Shown here one piece after another: positions 1-5,755 of a DNA stretch of 8,700 nucleotides. Every line of letters starts with the position of its first letter. Position 1 is the stretch's first letter. The notes beneath the pieces are model-generated. The model saw only the letters and a list, made by a program, of their open reading frames with translations, had not been told where the DNA came from and did no database searches. The stretch spans positions 1 through 8,700 of the forward strand of contig CAZNSG010000021.1 of assembly GCA_964575715.1 (NCBI GenBank), read 5' to 3'. This stretch comes from PNAI01 sp964575715. GTDB taxonomy: Bacteria > Pseudomonadota > Alphaproteobacteria > Rhizobiales > Xanthobacteraceae. The translations under genes and the position numbers were made by a program.

Positions 1-41
1 AGCCGCGCTTCGCTACGCTACGCGCGCCTCAATGCGCGCGC
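1..41. repeat. GC-rich palindromic intergenic repeat fragment (left edge)
   Basis: The first bases contain CGCTTCGCTACGCT at 6-19, which recurs exactly at 3440-3453. They also contain a small hairpin in which GCGCGC (22-27) pairs with GCGCGC (34-39). I recall 'cttcgctacgc' strings from dispersed intergenic repeats of Bradyrhizobium-type genomes, so this is probably the end of such an element, cut by the window edge. No coding sequence is seen here. Confidence 0.4.
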
Positions 42-58
42 CAGCACAACAATAAACC

Positions 59-77
59 AGGGCTTCACAGCCCTTTT
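59..77 (+). terminator. Possible small Rho-independent terminator
   Basis: AGGGCT (59-64) and AGCCCT (69-74) form a perfect 6-bp stem around the loop TCAC, followed at once by a short T run and TTTCTC. This is the shape of an intrinsic terminator read on the plus strand. The gene it would serve lies outside the window. The stem is short, so the call is tentative. Confidence 0.35.
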
Positions 78-99
78 CTCTTAACCTGACTGGTACACA

Positions 100-351
100 A
101 TCACACCGCCCTCAGGCACATTTTTGCTCCGCCGTTGACAACTGCTCCATAGTAGTGATGAAGCGGGGTAACGCCCGTGGAGCGAAGGGGGCAGGTCACT
201 CGCGCTGGGATCGCCGGGTCAACGGGCAACCGGAGGAACTCATCGATCTCATCGGAAGGCGGTAGCCTTTGGTGGGTGACACGAGCCGGATGATGCGAGA
301 GTATCAAGTCCGGATCTGTGAGAGGCTCGGGGTGAAATTCCCCGGGCCTAC
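100..351 (+). mobile_element. 3' remnant of a bacterial group II intron, no reverse transcriptase
   Basis: The right end of this stretch has the layout of a group II intron 3' terminus: a domain V hairpin at 283-317 followed by a domain VI hairpin ending near 351. The bases before it (about 130-282), including GTGATGAAGCGG and GGAGCGAAGGGG, resemble intron RNA I recall lying near the maturase gene in related introns. No reverse transcriptase/maturase reading frame is present, and repeat sequence lies further left. The element is therefore truncated, an ORF-less derivative, or continues outside the window. The left boundary is a guess; the right boundary (CCTAC, about 351) is better supported. 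The two short minus-strand reading frames over the stretch have no recognisable features and are ignored. Confidence 0.6.
283..351 (+). ncRNA. Group II intron domains V and VI
   Basis: Domain V reads GAGCCGGA-TGATGC-GAGA-GTATCA-AGTCCGGATCT. It has a lower stem GAGCCGGA/TCCGGATCT, a two-base bulge region and a GAGA (GNRA) cap, which is the ~34-nt hairpin shared by these introns. The AGC of the opening GAGCCG fits the catalytic triad. Domain VI is the next hairpin, GGCTCGGGG-TGAAAT-TCCCCGGGCC (about 325-349), running into CTAC at the probable 3' splice site. I do not see an obvious bulged branch-point adenosine in domain VI, so splicing by branching is uncertain. Confidence 0.7.
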
Positions 352-668
352 TCGGCCTTAACGACAGAGCGCAAATTGATGGTCAGCTGTCGCAAACGGA
401 TCGAAGCGGAAGTGGGCCATGGGGTTAGACCGGCCGACCGTGTCGATCCTGACCCTGAGCGACATGCATAGCGCTGAACAATATTGATTGCAGTTCTCGT
501 CCTCTGCGATTTTGCAAGACTCCAGACCGCCGTGATACGATGTGCTATGTTTTTGTCTTATTCGTAAGCCTTGGGTTAGGGCTACATGAAACGACGGAAG
601 TTCATCAGTTTGCGCGATTGCTCTCGTGATCCAAGTCAGTAAAATCAGAATGCATGAGCTTGTAGCCA
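352..668. other. Intergenic region between intron end and TIR gene
   Basis: About 317 bases with no convincing gene. The minus-strand reading frame at 358-669 has no ribosome binding site or recognisable motif and looks spurious. AGCGGAAGTGG at 405-415 recurs in the repeat-rich gap at about 2026-2035, which suggests shared intergenic repeat debris. Base composition becomes AT-richer from about 480 onward, matching the TIR gene downstream. Confidence 0.5.
618..645 (+). promoter_or_regulatory. Possible sigma70-type promoter for the TIR gene
   Basis: TTGCTC (618-623) and TAAAAT (640-645) are separated by 16 bases. The -10 matches TATAAT at five of six positions; the -35 keeps only TTG. A start near 652 would leave a leader under 20 nt, with no clear Shine-Dalgarno before ATG 669, so translation from an almost leaderless mRNA is possible. 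The match is weak. Confidence 0.3.
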
Positions 669-1844
669 ATGATGCCGATTTCTGACGGCATAGTGCTGGC
701 GTTTTTTGATTTTCTTAAACGCCATCGCATGGAAATCGACGATCTTAGGGGCATCCGACGGTCGGATTACGCGGCCTTAGTTGATGACTTTAATAGCAAG
801 GTTGATGGCCTCGTTCACGAAGACGTGGATTGGCTTAGGAGCGATTCTCTTTATCAGGCTCTGATTAATCCGGCAGGGCCGGCTGAGGTTAGCGTGTTTA
901 CCCCTCTTCAAAAGTGGTCAGGTGGTCACTGGGCCACCTTGGTGCTGCCTAACGACTTGGAAAAATATCGCGACGACTTTCATCGATTCTATTCGATAAA
1001 CAATCACATACTATTTTTTGCGACTGAGGCTGACGAACCGGTGAAGGAATACATTTTGCGTTACCTGAACGAATTGCATGAGCAAAGCGCCGACTTTGCA
1101 GATATTTATTTTGTTGTTGGGGAAGAGGGCAGCTGGGACCAAGGGTACAGACTGAAGCGCACTCTAAAATCTATTACGGGCATTGATTCAATACGCAATT
1201 CAGATTTTCCATGCATGTTTTTGTGGTCGGATAGAAGTCACCTGCTTCTACGCCTCTCACACCTCCAGAGCAAATGGGACACAACCTTGTTGACCGCTTA
1301 TATTCGACAAGTGTTCGACATTCTAGAGATCAGAAATCGTCCGCTAGACGAGCAAATGAAATTTGAAATCCAAGAATTACCACTGTCAGTGTATCAGCGA
1401 GAATCTTTACACTTTCTTGACATACCACTGCCAGCACCCGTCGATTTTTTCGTTTCTTATAAGAGAGAGGACCGGGAGAAGATCGAGCTTTTAGTCAGGG
1501 GACTTGAGGGCGAGGGCTACCGCACGTGGTTTGATTCCGGAATAATGGCTGGCGAACCATTTCGAAATGTGATCGAGGCATATATACAAGTTTCAAGAGG
1601 CGTCATGCCGGTATGGTCTTCAAAATCAATTCGCAGTCCGTTTGTGCAAGGCGAGGCCGCAGCAGGATCGGGCAAGCTTCTTCCCGTAAAAATCGAGGCG
1701 GTCAAACCGCTGCTGGATTTTGGTGAGCTTCACACGCTTGATCTTGTGGGCTGGGATGGTTCCTATGTGTCGAAAAAATGGGAGGGCTTTAAGGAAGACG
1801 TCGCTAGATGGTTACGTGAGCGCTCTATCCGTCAAGGGCGGTAA
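669..1844 (+). CDS. Orphan TIR-domain protein with unrecognised N-terminal domain
   Basis: The 391-residue protein ends in a TIR domain (about residues 256-388). Strand A reads VDFFVSYKRED (from 258), the BB-loop region has TWFDSGIMAGEPF (W287, F288, D289), and VWSSKSIRSPFVQGE places E329 at the position of the catalytic glutamate of NAD-cleaving TIR domains. Bacterial TIR domains are commonly NADases or nucleotide-signal synthases in anti-phage systems; activity here is inferred. I do not recognise residues 1-255. They look alpha/beta, with hydrophobic strands HILFFAT, IYFVVG and FPCMFLW and helical stretches between, so a thioredoxin-like or sensor fold is possible. There is no signal peptide or membrane segment. 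ATG 669 is the first in-frame start after a TAG at 663 and is followed directly by a second ATG; no Shine-Dalgarno is visible. Base composition is AT-richer than most neighbours and no partner gene is adjacent, which fits transfer. Confidence 0.8.
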   Translation: MMPISDGIVLAFFDFLKRHRMEIDDLRGIRRSDYAALVDDFNSKVDGLVHEDVDWLRSDSLYQALINPAGPAEVSVFTPLQKWSGGHWATLVLPNDLEKYRDDFHRFYSINNHILFFATEADEPVKEYILRYLNELHEQSADFADIYFVVGEEGSWDQGYRLKRTLKSITGIDSIRNSDFPCMFLWSDRSHLLLRLSHLQSKWDTTLLTAYIRQVFDILEIRNRPLDEQMKFEIQELPLSVYQRESLHFLDIPLPAPVDFFVSYKREDREKIELLVRGLEGEGYRTWFDSGIMAGEPFRNVIEAYIQVSRGVMPVWSSKSIRSPFVQGEAAAGSGKLLPVKIEAVKPLLDFGELHTLDLVGWDGSYVSKKWEGFKEDVARWLRERSIRQGR

Positions 1845-2192
1845 GGGCCGGTCGACTAAATTTAACCTGGACATCAATCTCAAGACCATAACGGTTCTCG
1901 GCTCGAACAATTTTCACCATATCCTCCTGTTCGCCGCCGAGGTGACTGAATGAGGTTGGCCACTTCCGATCTTGGCATTTGAGACCTCACGCCATTCCGG
2001 CTCAATTGTCGCTATCAGGGGTCAAGCGGAAGTGGCGCGGACATGGCGAAAACGTCCATATTGACCCAACTCTGCCCTGCGCGGTTCAAGATTTTTGCAT
2101 CGCAGCTTAAACTTGGACCTCGTTTCGCCGGCCCACAGAAGTATAAGGTCCGGACCGCTCGATCGAGCGCGCTGACCCACGAAACTTTCCGC
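1845..2192. other. Gene-free gap with inverted repeats and palindromes
   Basis: These 348 bases between the converging TIR and NlpC/P60-like genes hold no convincing gene. GCCACTTCCG (1959-1968) is perfectly inverted as CGGAAGTGGC (2027-2036), 58 bases apart. Two adjoining perfect palindromes, GGTCCGGACC (2147-2156) and CGCTCGATCGAGCG (2156-2169), lie just past the stop of the minus-strand gene and could form hairpins at its 3' end, but no T run follows. Reading the minus strand around 2020-2090 gives a short frame ending MSAPLPLDP. It recalls spurious short ORFs that come from dispersed Bradyrhizobium repeats; this is from memory only. Confidence 0.5.
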
Positions 2193-3227
2193 TCACTTGC
2201 CGACGGCAGCGATGAGCCTCGCCAAAATATCGGAATCGATTTCGGCGTTGACGCGCAACTTGCGGCCGTTGGGTAATTCGATCTCGACCATAGTCCCAGT
2301 TGTGGACCTTGTGGCATTTGTCGTCTGTTGATTCGGCTTAATCGTAGTCTGAGCCGGATTGGTGTTCGTCGTCTGTTGGTTTGGCTTATCCGGGGTCTGA
2401 GCCGGATTGGTCGTTGGGCTACTCATATCGTGGAGGCTTGGGTCTGTCCGAAACGAGTGCAGCACGAGGAGACTTCCCCTTTTGCTTATTTTTTGCTCCA
2501 TCACTCGTCCACCGACCGATCTTGGATCCGAGCAGGTTGATTCATTCGGATCGAGGCCACCGAATCCTCCCTGATTTCCCCCGAGCACCATTACGAAATC
2601 TTCGGTCTGCGCTGAGAAAAATCCAACATGGCCTCGGCTCGGCGAATTGACGTTTCGGAATACAACGACGTCGCCCGGCTTCGGGTCCCAGGTTTGCCTG
2701 CCCCAGTCTCGAAAGCTCTGCGAAGCAGCCGACCGCGTGGTCGGAGCGAGATTGGCGGGATCAGGTCGTCCGACTCTACCTCGTTCGATGCACCAGTTGA
2801 CGAACGCGCTGCACCACGCTGTGCAATCGCCTTCCGGCCTGCGGAGCGTGGTCGCATCGAAAAAATGCAAGATGACTGGATTGTAGCGCTCCGGCCATTC
2901 TCGCACATACGTTTTCCAGTCCTCACCGAGAGGGTTCTCCAATCCACGCCCCACGCGATCAAAATACTGCGCGACCTGATAGGGATTGATCGTGCTCGGA
3001 GCCTTTTCCAGTACGCGCTTTGCGATGGCCAACTCTTTGCCTGATGCACTGTCGACCCCTGAGCTCAGAGCGTCCTCTGGGCTGCCCCATGGCTGTGGCA
3101 ATGCTTGGCCAGGCAACATGGGTTTTGCTGGCAATTCACCAACGCCGGCTGGTACGGCGAAAACGTGATCGATAACAATTGTGGCGATCGCGCAACCAAG
3201 TGCGCGCCGCGACAACGGTAAATGCAT
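2193..3227 (-). CDS. Exported NlpC/P60- or CHAP-like (TIGR02594-like) protein with IS66-like tail
   Basis: The 344-residue protein begins MHLPLSRRALGCAIATIV and has an AVPAG stretch near residue 24, so it is likely exported; the SRR pair would allow Tat export. The central part (about 130-260) has the papain-like pattern of the TIGR02594/CHAP group: DCTAWCSAFVNWC with candidate nucleophile C139, PGDVVVF (184-190), GHVGFF with candidate H200, and VLGGNQGG (214-221). Such domains cut peptide or amide bonds in cell-wall material; the substrate is not known. Residues 273-304 are a proline/threonine/asparagine linker of two 16-residue repeats. Residues 312-344 (MVEIELPNGRKLRV...DILARLIAAV) resemble the C-terminus of IS66 TnpA proteins, which is odd for a secreted enzyme. 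The start at 3227 has GGAG about 9 bases upstream. It is a single gene with no operon partner. Confidence 0.75.
   Translation of the reverse strand: MHLPLSRRALGCAIATIVIDHVFAVPAGVGELPAKPMLPGQALPQPWGSPEDALSSGVDSASGKELAIAKRVLEKAPSTINPYQVAQYFDRVGRGLENPLGEDWKTYVREWPERYNPVILHFFDATTLRRPEGDCTAWCSAFVNWCIERGRVGRPDPANLAPTTRSAASQSFRDWGRQTWDPKPGDVVVFRNVNSPSRGHVGFFSAQTEDFVMVLGGNQGGFGGLDPNESTCSDPRSVGGRVMEQKISKRGSLLVLHSFRTDPSLHDMSSPTTNPAQTPDKPNQQTTNTNPAQTTIKPNQQTTNATRSTTGTMVEIELPNGRKLRVNAEIDSDILARLIAAVGK
2316..2411 (-). repeat. Tandem 48-bp in-frame duplication (16-residue linker repeat)
   Basis: Two adjacent 48-base copies, 2364-2411 (upstream in the gene) and 2316-2363, encode TNPAQTPDKPNQQTTN and TNPAQTTIKPNQQTTN (residues 273-288 and 289-304). 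They differ at only two residues. The unit keeps the reading frame and forms a flexible Pro/Thr/Asn linker between the enzyme domain and the C-terminal tail. Copy number may vary between strains. Confidence 0.85.
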
Positions 3228-3333
3228 TTGCGTTTCTCCGTTTATCCTCCCGTCTACACTCGCGAGCAGCCTAGTCTTGGATTCCGGGCAAATGAAATTA
3301 TTGCCGTGCGACGGAGCTTTTGCAAGGAGGCAG

Positions 3334-3453
3334 CGCGTAGGGCGGGTTAGCCGACCTCGCTTCGCCCGCCGAAGTGCGCTACGCGAAGGCGGGAGGCGTA
3401 ACCCGCCGTGGTGTGGACATATGATAGCGGATTACGCTTCGCTTCGCTACGCT
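3334..3453. repeat. Nested palindromic intergenic repeat element
   Basis: GGCGGGTTA (3341-3349) is perfectly inverted as TAACCCGCC (3399-3407). Inside it CCCGCC (3365-3370) pairs with GGCGGG (3388-3393), and CGCGTAG (3334-3340) is inverted as CTACGCG (3379-3385). The right edge CGCTTCGCTACGCT (3440-3453) is identical to 6-19 of the window. The layout, with repeated 'cttcgc' and 'ctacgc' words, matches dispersed intergenic elements I recall from Bradyrhizobium and Rhodopseudomonas. It could act as an mRNA-stabilising structure or simply be a non-autonomous mobile repeat. Confidence 0.6.
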
Positions 3454-3473
3454 CTGAATTTACGTCCGGTTTT

Positions 3474-3533
3474 GGGGAACCACGGAAGCGCATTGGCGTG
3501 CGGCCTCGGGCGACCGTGACGCGATTGACCCGA
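3474..3533 (-). repeat. Left arm of 60-bp inverted repeat bounding the methyltransferase module
   Basis: The reverse complement of this segment matches 8313-8372 at 52 of 60 positions, including 36 of 37 over 3497-3533 against 8313-8349. All eight differences are transitions. It starts 28 bases past the stop codon of the ArsM-like gene and points away from the module, as its partner does at the other end. Confidence 0.8.
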
Positions 3534-3561
3534 CTGAGACATCGGCTAGGCGCTGAGCCGA

Positions 3562-4338
3562 TCAGGCTTTTCTCGCAAGCAGCGAAACGCTCCTCACGCC
3601 GAACTTCCTGCTCGCTCCTTGAGCATTGTCAGAGATGAATTGGTACTGCGAGTTGTCCTCCTCCTTGACCACTCGCAGGCCGGCCGCTTCGATCTGAGCG
3701 CGATAGTTGTCCCGCTGCGCCGCGCCGCCTATGCACGCAGCCCATAAATTTGAATTGCAAACTATAGAGTCCGGTAGTTGCACCTCAGTGACGATATCGG
3801 AGAGCGCCAACCGTCCGCCGGGCTTCAACAGGCGAGCCGCTTCGCGGAACACCTTCGTCTTGTCCGTGGCCAAGTTGATCACGCCGTTGCTGATGACGGC
3901 ATCGGCCGTGCCGCCGGGCAGCGGCACCTCCTCGATGTAGCCCTTCAGGTACTTCACAGTCGTGAAGCCGTCGCGAACGCGCAGCCGCTCGGCCTTCGCG
4001 CGCTGCTCGTCGGTCATGTCGATACCGAATACTTTACCGCGCGCCCCCACCTTCAACGTGGCGATGAAGCTGTCCATTCCCGATCCGCTGCCGAGATCGA
4101 CTACAGTCTCGCCCTCCTTGAGATCGGCCAAGTTAAAGTAGTAGCCAACGCCAGCGAACGAATCGATCGCTTCCGCAGGAATGCGATCGAGGTCAGCGGC
4201 GGCGTAACCGAGACGCTCGGCGAGCGCGCGGCCCATCTCGAAGTGGAATTCGCCATGCGGGTTCTCGGCAACGCTGCGATACATCGCCTTTACTTTTCCT
4301 TCGAGTTCCTTGGGATCGAAGCTGATCGATGCGGTCAT
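3562..4338 (-). CDS. ArsM-like SAM methyltransferase lacking the canonical arsenite cysteines
   Basis: This 258-residue class I SAM-dependent methyltransferase has motif I VVDLGSGSGMDSF (D81 to G87), the acidic strand-2 residue in FGIDMT (D107), and LKPGGRLALSDIV (171-183). The best family match by eye is the arsenite methyltransferase (ArsM/AS3MT) group: IPAEAIDSFAGVG, NGVINLATDK and WAACIGGA...YRAQIEAAGL follow that family's landmarks. Of the three arsenic-binding cysteines, only the one in WAAC (C202) is present. The FYGCG-type site reads FAGVG (62-65), and the NCVINL-type site reads NGVINL (151-156). Arsenite methylation is therefore doubtful and the substrate is open. I chose ATG 4338, which has AAGGA 8 bases upstream, over an in-frame TTG at 4365. 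It is the last gene of a likely three-gene operon, 91 bases after the DUF302 gene. Confidence 0.8.
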   Translation of the reverse strand: MTASISFDPKELEGKVKAMYRSVAENPHGEFHFEMGRALAERLGYAAADLDRIPAEAIDSFAGVGYYFNLADLKEGETVVDLGSGSGMDSFIATLKVGARGKVFGIDMTDEQRAKAERLRVRDGFTTVKYLKGYIEEVPLPGGTADAVISNGVINLATDKTKVFREAARLLKPGGRLALSDIVTEVQLPDSIVCNSNLWAACIGGAAQRDNYRAQIEAAGLRVVKEEDNSQYQFISDNAQGASRKFGVRSVSLLARKA

Positions 4339-4379
4339 GATTTGAGTCCTTCGTTTCACCTGCAAGGGCGTTAATTGCT

Positions 4380-4405
4380 CGCGGACGCGCTTCAGCGCGC
4401 CCGCG
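4380..4405 (-). promoter_or_regulatory. Strong GC hairpin between DUF302 and ArsM-like genes
   Basis: Read on the minus strand, CGCGGGCGCGC and GCGCGTCCGCG form an 11-bp stem (one G-U pair) around a TGAA loop. No T run follows, so it is not a standard intrinsic terminator. In the intercistronic gap it could mark mRNA processing or stabilise the upstream message, giving unequal expression of the two genes. Confidence 0.5.
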
Positions 4406-4429
4406 GAGATCGCCGCGCAATCGTTTGAG

Positions 4430-4858
4430 CTACTTGGACACTTCCGCCAGCATCGCCGCGAACAGTGGCGTCACTTCGCGCATGGCTTTTTCCAAGTTCT
4501 TGTCGGGATAGATCACCGTCGCGAACTTGGGATGGAGCATGGAGATTTTGGTTCCACCCTCATCGTAAACGGCGATGTGGCCACACGGCATCATGGCCGC
4601 GACATGCATCCCCGCCGCGAAGATGTCGTTGCTGATCGGCGGATAGCAGATTTTGACCGCCGTCACCTGGCCGCCCTTGATTTTGAATTCCGCGAGGTAG
4701 AGCCATTTCTTGGCTTCCACGTAACCCTTGATTGCCGCAACGACTTGCTCCGGCGATTTCGGCGTGGATCGGACCCAAAACATGTCATTAGGCGCCCCTG
4801 CTCCTGCGGGGACGAGACCAAGCATGAGAAGCACGAAACCAAATGTAAAAGCCTTCAT
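4430..4858 (-). CDS. Exported DUF302-family small protein
   Basis: The 142-residue protein starts with a clear signal peptide (MKAFTFGFVLLMLGLVPAGAGAP, cleavage likely near residue 21-22). The mature part has the features of DUF302: an early alpha/beta section (PEQVVAAIKGYVEAKKW), then VKICYPPISNDIFAAGMHVAAMMPCGHIAVYDEGGTK in pieces (68-104) with the typical PC-containing core (P91, C92), and a basic/amphipathic C-terminus. DUF302 proteins have no settled function; some adjoin thiosulfate, sulfur or metal-handling genes. Translation very probably starts at ATG 4858, since AGGAGG lies 6 bases upstream. The in-frame ATG at 4882 would put that ribosome site inside the gene. It begins 42 bases after the upstream methyltransferase stops, so co-transcription is likely. 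Its periplasmic location separates it from the two cytoplasmic methyltransferases around it. Confidence 0.8.
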   Translation of the reverse strand: MKAFTFGFVLLMLGLVPAGAGAPNDMFWVRSTPKSPEQVVAAIKGYVEAKKWLYLAEFKIKGGQVTAVKICYPPISNDIFAAGMHVAAMMPCGHIAVYDEGGTKISMLHPKFATVIYPDKNLEKAMREVTPLFAAMLAEVSK

Positions 4859-4900
4859 CGTTTCCTCCTGTTGAATTCGCATTGAACGCGTGTCACGATA

Positions 4901-5752
4901 TTATTTCCGCGCGCCAAGGGTGACCCAATATTCCCGCGGTACGCAGATGCCGAGTTCCGTGAGGAAGCCGTCGTGGAAGGCGATGAAGTCGCGCCGCAGC
5001 TCGGCCCTTCGACTCTCGTCAAGACTCGCCGCCAATGCCTTGGTGGGACCGTAACCGGTTGAGAACGTGATCCATGCGGCTTCCCCGTTTGGCTCCCGGT
5101 AATTTGAGATGCCCTTCTCGAACTTGAGGTCGAAATTTGAGCCGAGCAACTCGCGAATACGCTCGGTCTTGCCCCATTCAAAGGGCGAAGGCGGCGGCGG
5201 GCTAGGCGGTGGCGGCATGTAGGGTCGCATGACTTGAAACATTTTGAAGAGGTTGCTGTCGGATAGCCATGTCGTCAGCGCGATGCGGCCGCCCCTGCGG
5301 CAAACGCGGCCAAGTTCCGCCGCCGCCGCCTCCGGGCGGCTCGCGAACATAATACCGCAAGTCGAAATCACGGCATCGAACTGGCCATTGTCGAATGGCA
5401 AACTCTCGGCGTCGCCGATTTGATACTCGATGTTAAGGGCTTCATCCTTGGCGCGTGCACTGGCTGCGGCAATAAGATCGGCGGCGATGTCGACGCCAAT
5501 TACGTTAGCTCCGCGACGTGCAACGACCCGCGATGTCCAACCGGTGCCGGTCGCCAAATCTAAAATCTTTTCGCCGGGCTTCGGCATAAGGCGGCGCACG
5601 CAGTGCTCGATAGAGTCGCTGATGCCCTGGCTGATCTCATCATAGCGCTCGCCACCCGCGCTCCAAACCGCCGCAGGTCGTTGATTGTGCGGTTGGACGG
5701 TACCACTCATTGTTTCCGCCTGGTGACGACGCTTGTCGTGAACCTGTGCCAT
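4901..5752 (-). CDS. UbiE-like class I SAM-dependent methyltransferase with polyproline loop
   Basis: The 283-residue protein is a Methyltransf_11/25-type enzyme. Motif I is ILDLATGTGWTS (D65 to G71), the strand-2 acid is in VIGVDIA (D88), the adenine-contact loop is GDAESLPF (G113, D114), and motif IV is DAVISTCGIMF (126-136). GGRIALTTW (154-162) follows. A run MPPPPSPPPPSP at 179-190 sits where the substrate-cap region begins; such runs usually need EF-P for smooth translation. The C-terminal 90 residues are alpha-helical and not diagnostic, so the methyl acceptor is unknown. The family includes quinone, lipid and small-molecule methylases. ATG 5752 has a near-perfect AAGGAGGG 4-5 bases upstream. 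It is the first gene of the minus-strand trio and is divergent from the regulator. Its ribosome site can be masked by an upstream complement (5796-5804). Confidence 0.85.
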   Translation of the reverse strand: MAQVHDKRRHQAETMSGTVQPHNQRPAAVWSAGGERYDEISQGISDSIEHCVRRLMPKPGEKILDLATGTGWTSRVVARRGANVIGVDIAADLIAAASARAKDEALNIEYQIGDAESLPFDNGQFDAVISTCGIMFASRPEAAAAELGRVCRRGGRIALTTWLSDSNLFKMFQVMRPYMPPPPSPPPPSPFEWGKTERIRELLGSNFDLKFEKGISNYREPNGEAAWITFSTGYGPTKALAASLDESRRAELRRDFIAFHDGFLTELGICVPREYWVTLGARK

Positions 5753-5755
5753 GGA

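Larger units (their letters stand above)
3228..3561. other. Gene-free region filled by intergenic repeats
   Basis: These 334 bases lie between the stop of the ArsM-like gene and the start of the NlpC/P60-like gene, both on the minus strand. They hold the promoter region of the latter (about 3228-3330, no confident promoter seen), a structured palindromic repeat (3334-3453) and one arm of an inverted repeat shared with 8313-8372. The plus-strand frames here have no features of real genes. Confidence 0.6.

Noticed and set aside
101..307. 68-residue minus-strand frame over the intron remnant
   Set aside because: It lies on the antisense strand of intron RNA structure, with no ribosome site.
2156..2169. 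Palindrome CGCTCGATCGAGCG as terminator of the NlpC/P60-like gene
   Set aside because: It is a loopless palindrome with no T run after it on the minus strand; kept only as a note within the gap.
2015..2317. 100-residue minus-strand frame ending MSAPLPLDP as a possible small gene
   Set aside because: It overlaps the end of the NlpC/P60-like gene in another frame and its tail looks like a translated intergenic repeat.
2628..3044. 138-residue plus-strand frame opposite the NlpC/P60-like gene
   Set aside because: It is antisense to a gene with clear domain motifs, has no ribosome site or recognisable features, and reflects GC-rich antisense openness.
3778..4374. 198-residue plus-strand frame opposite the ArsM-like gene
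   Set aside because: Fully antisense to a convincing methyltransferase; its translation shows no family motif.
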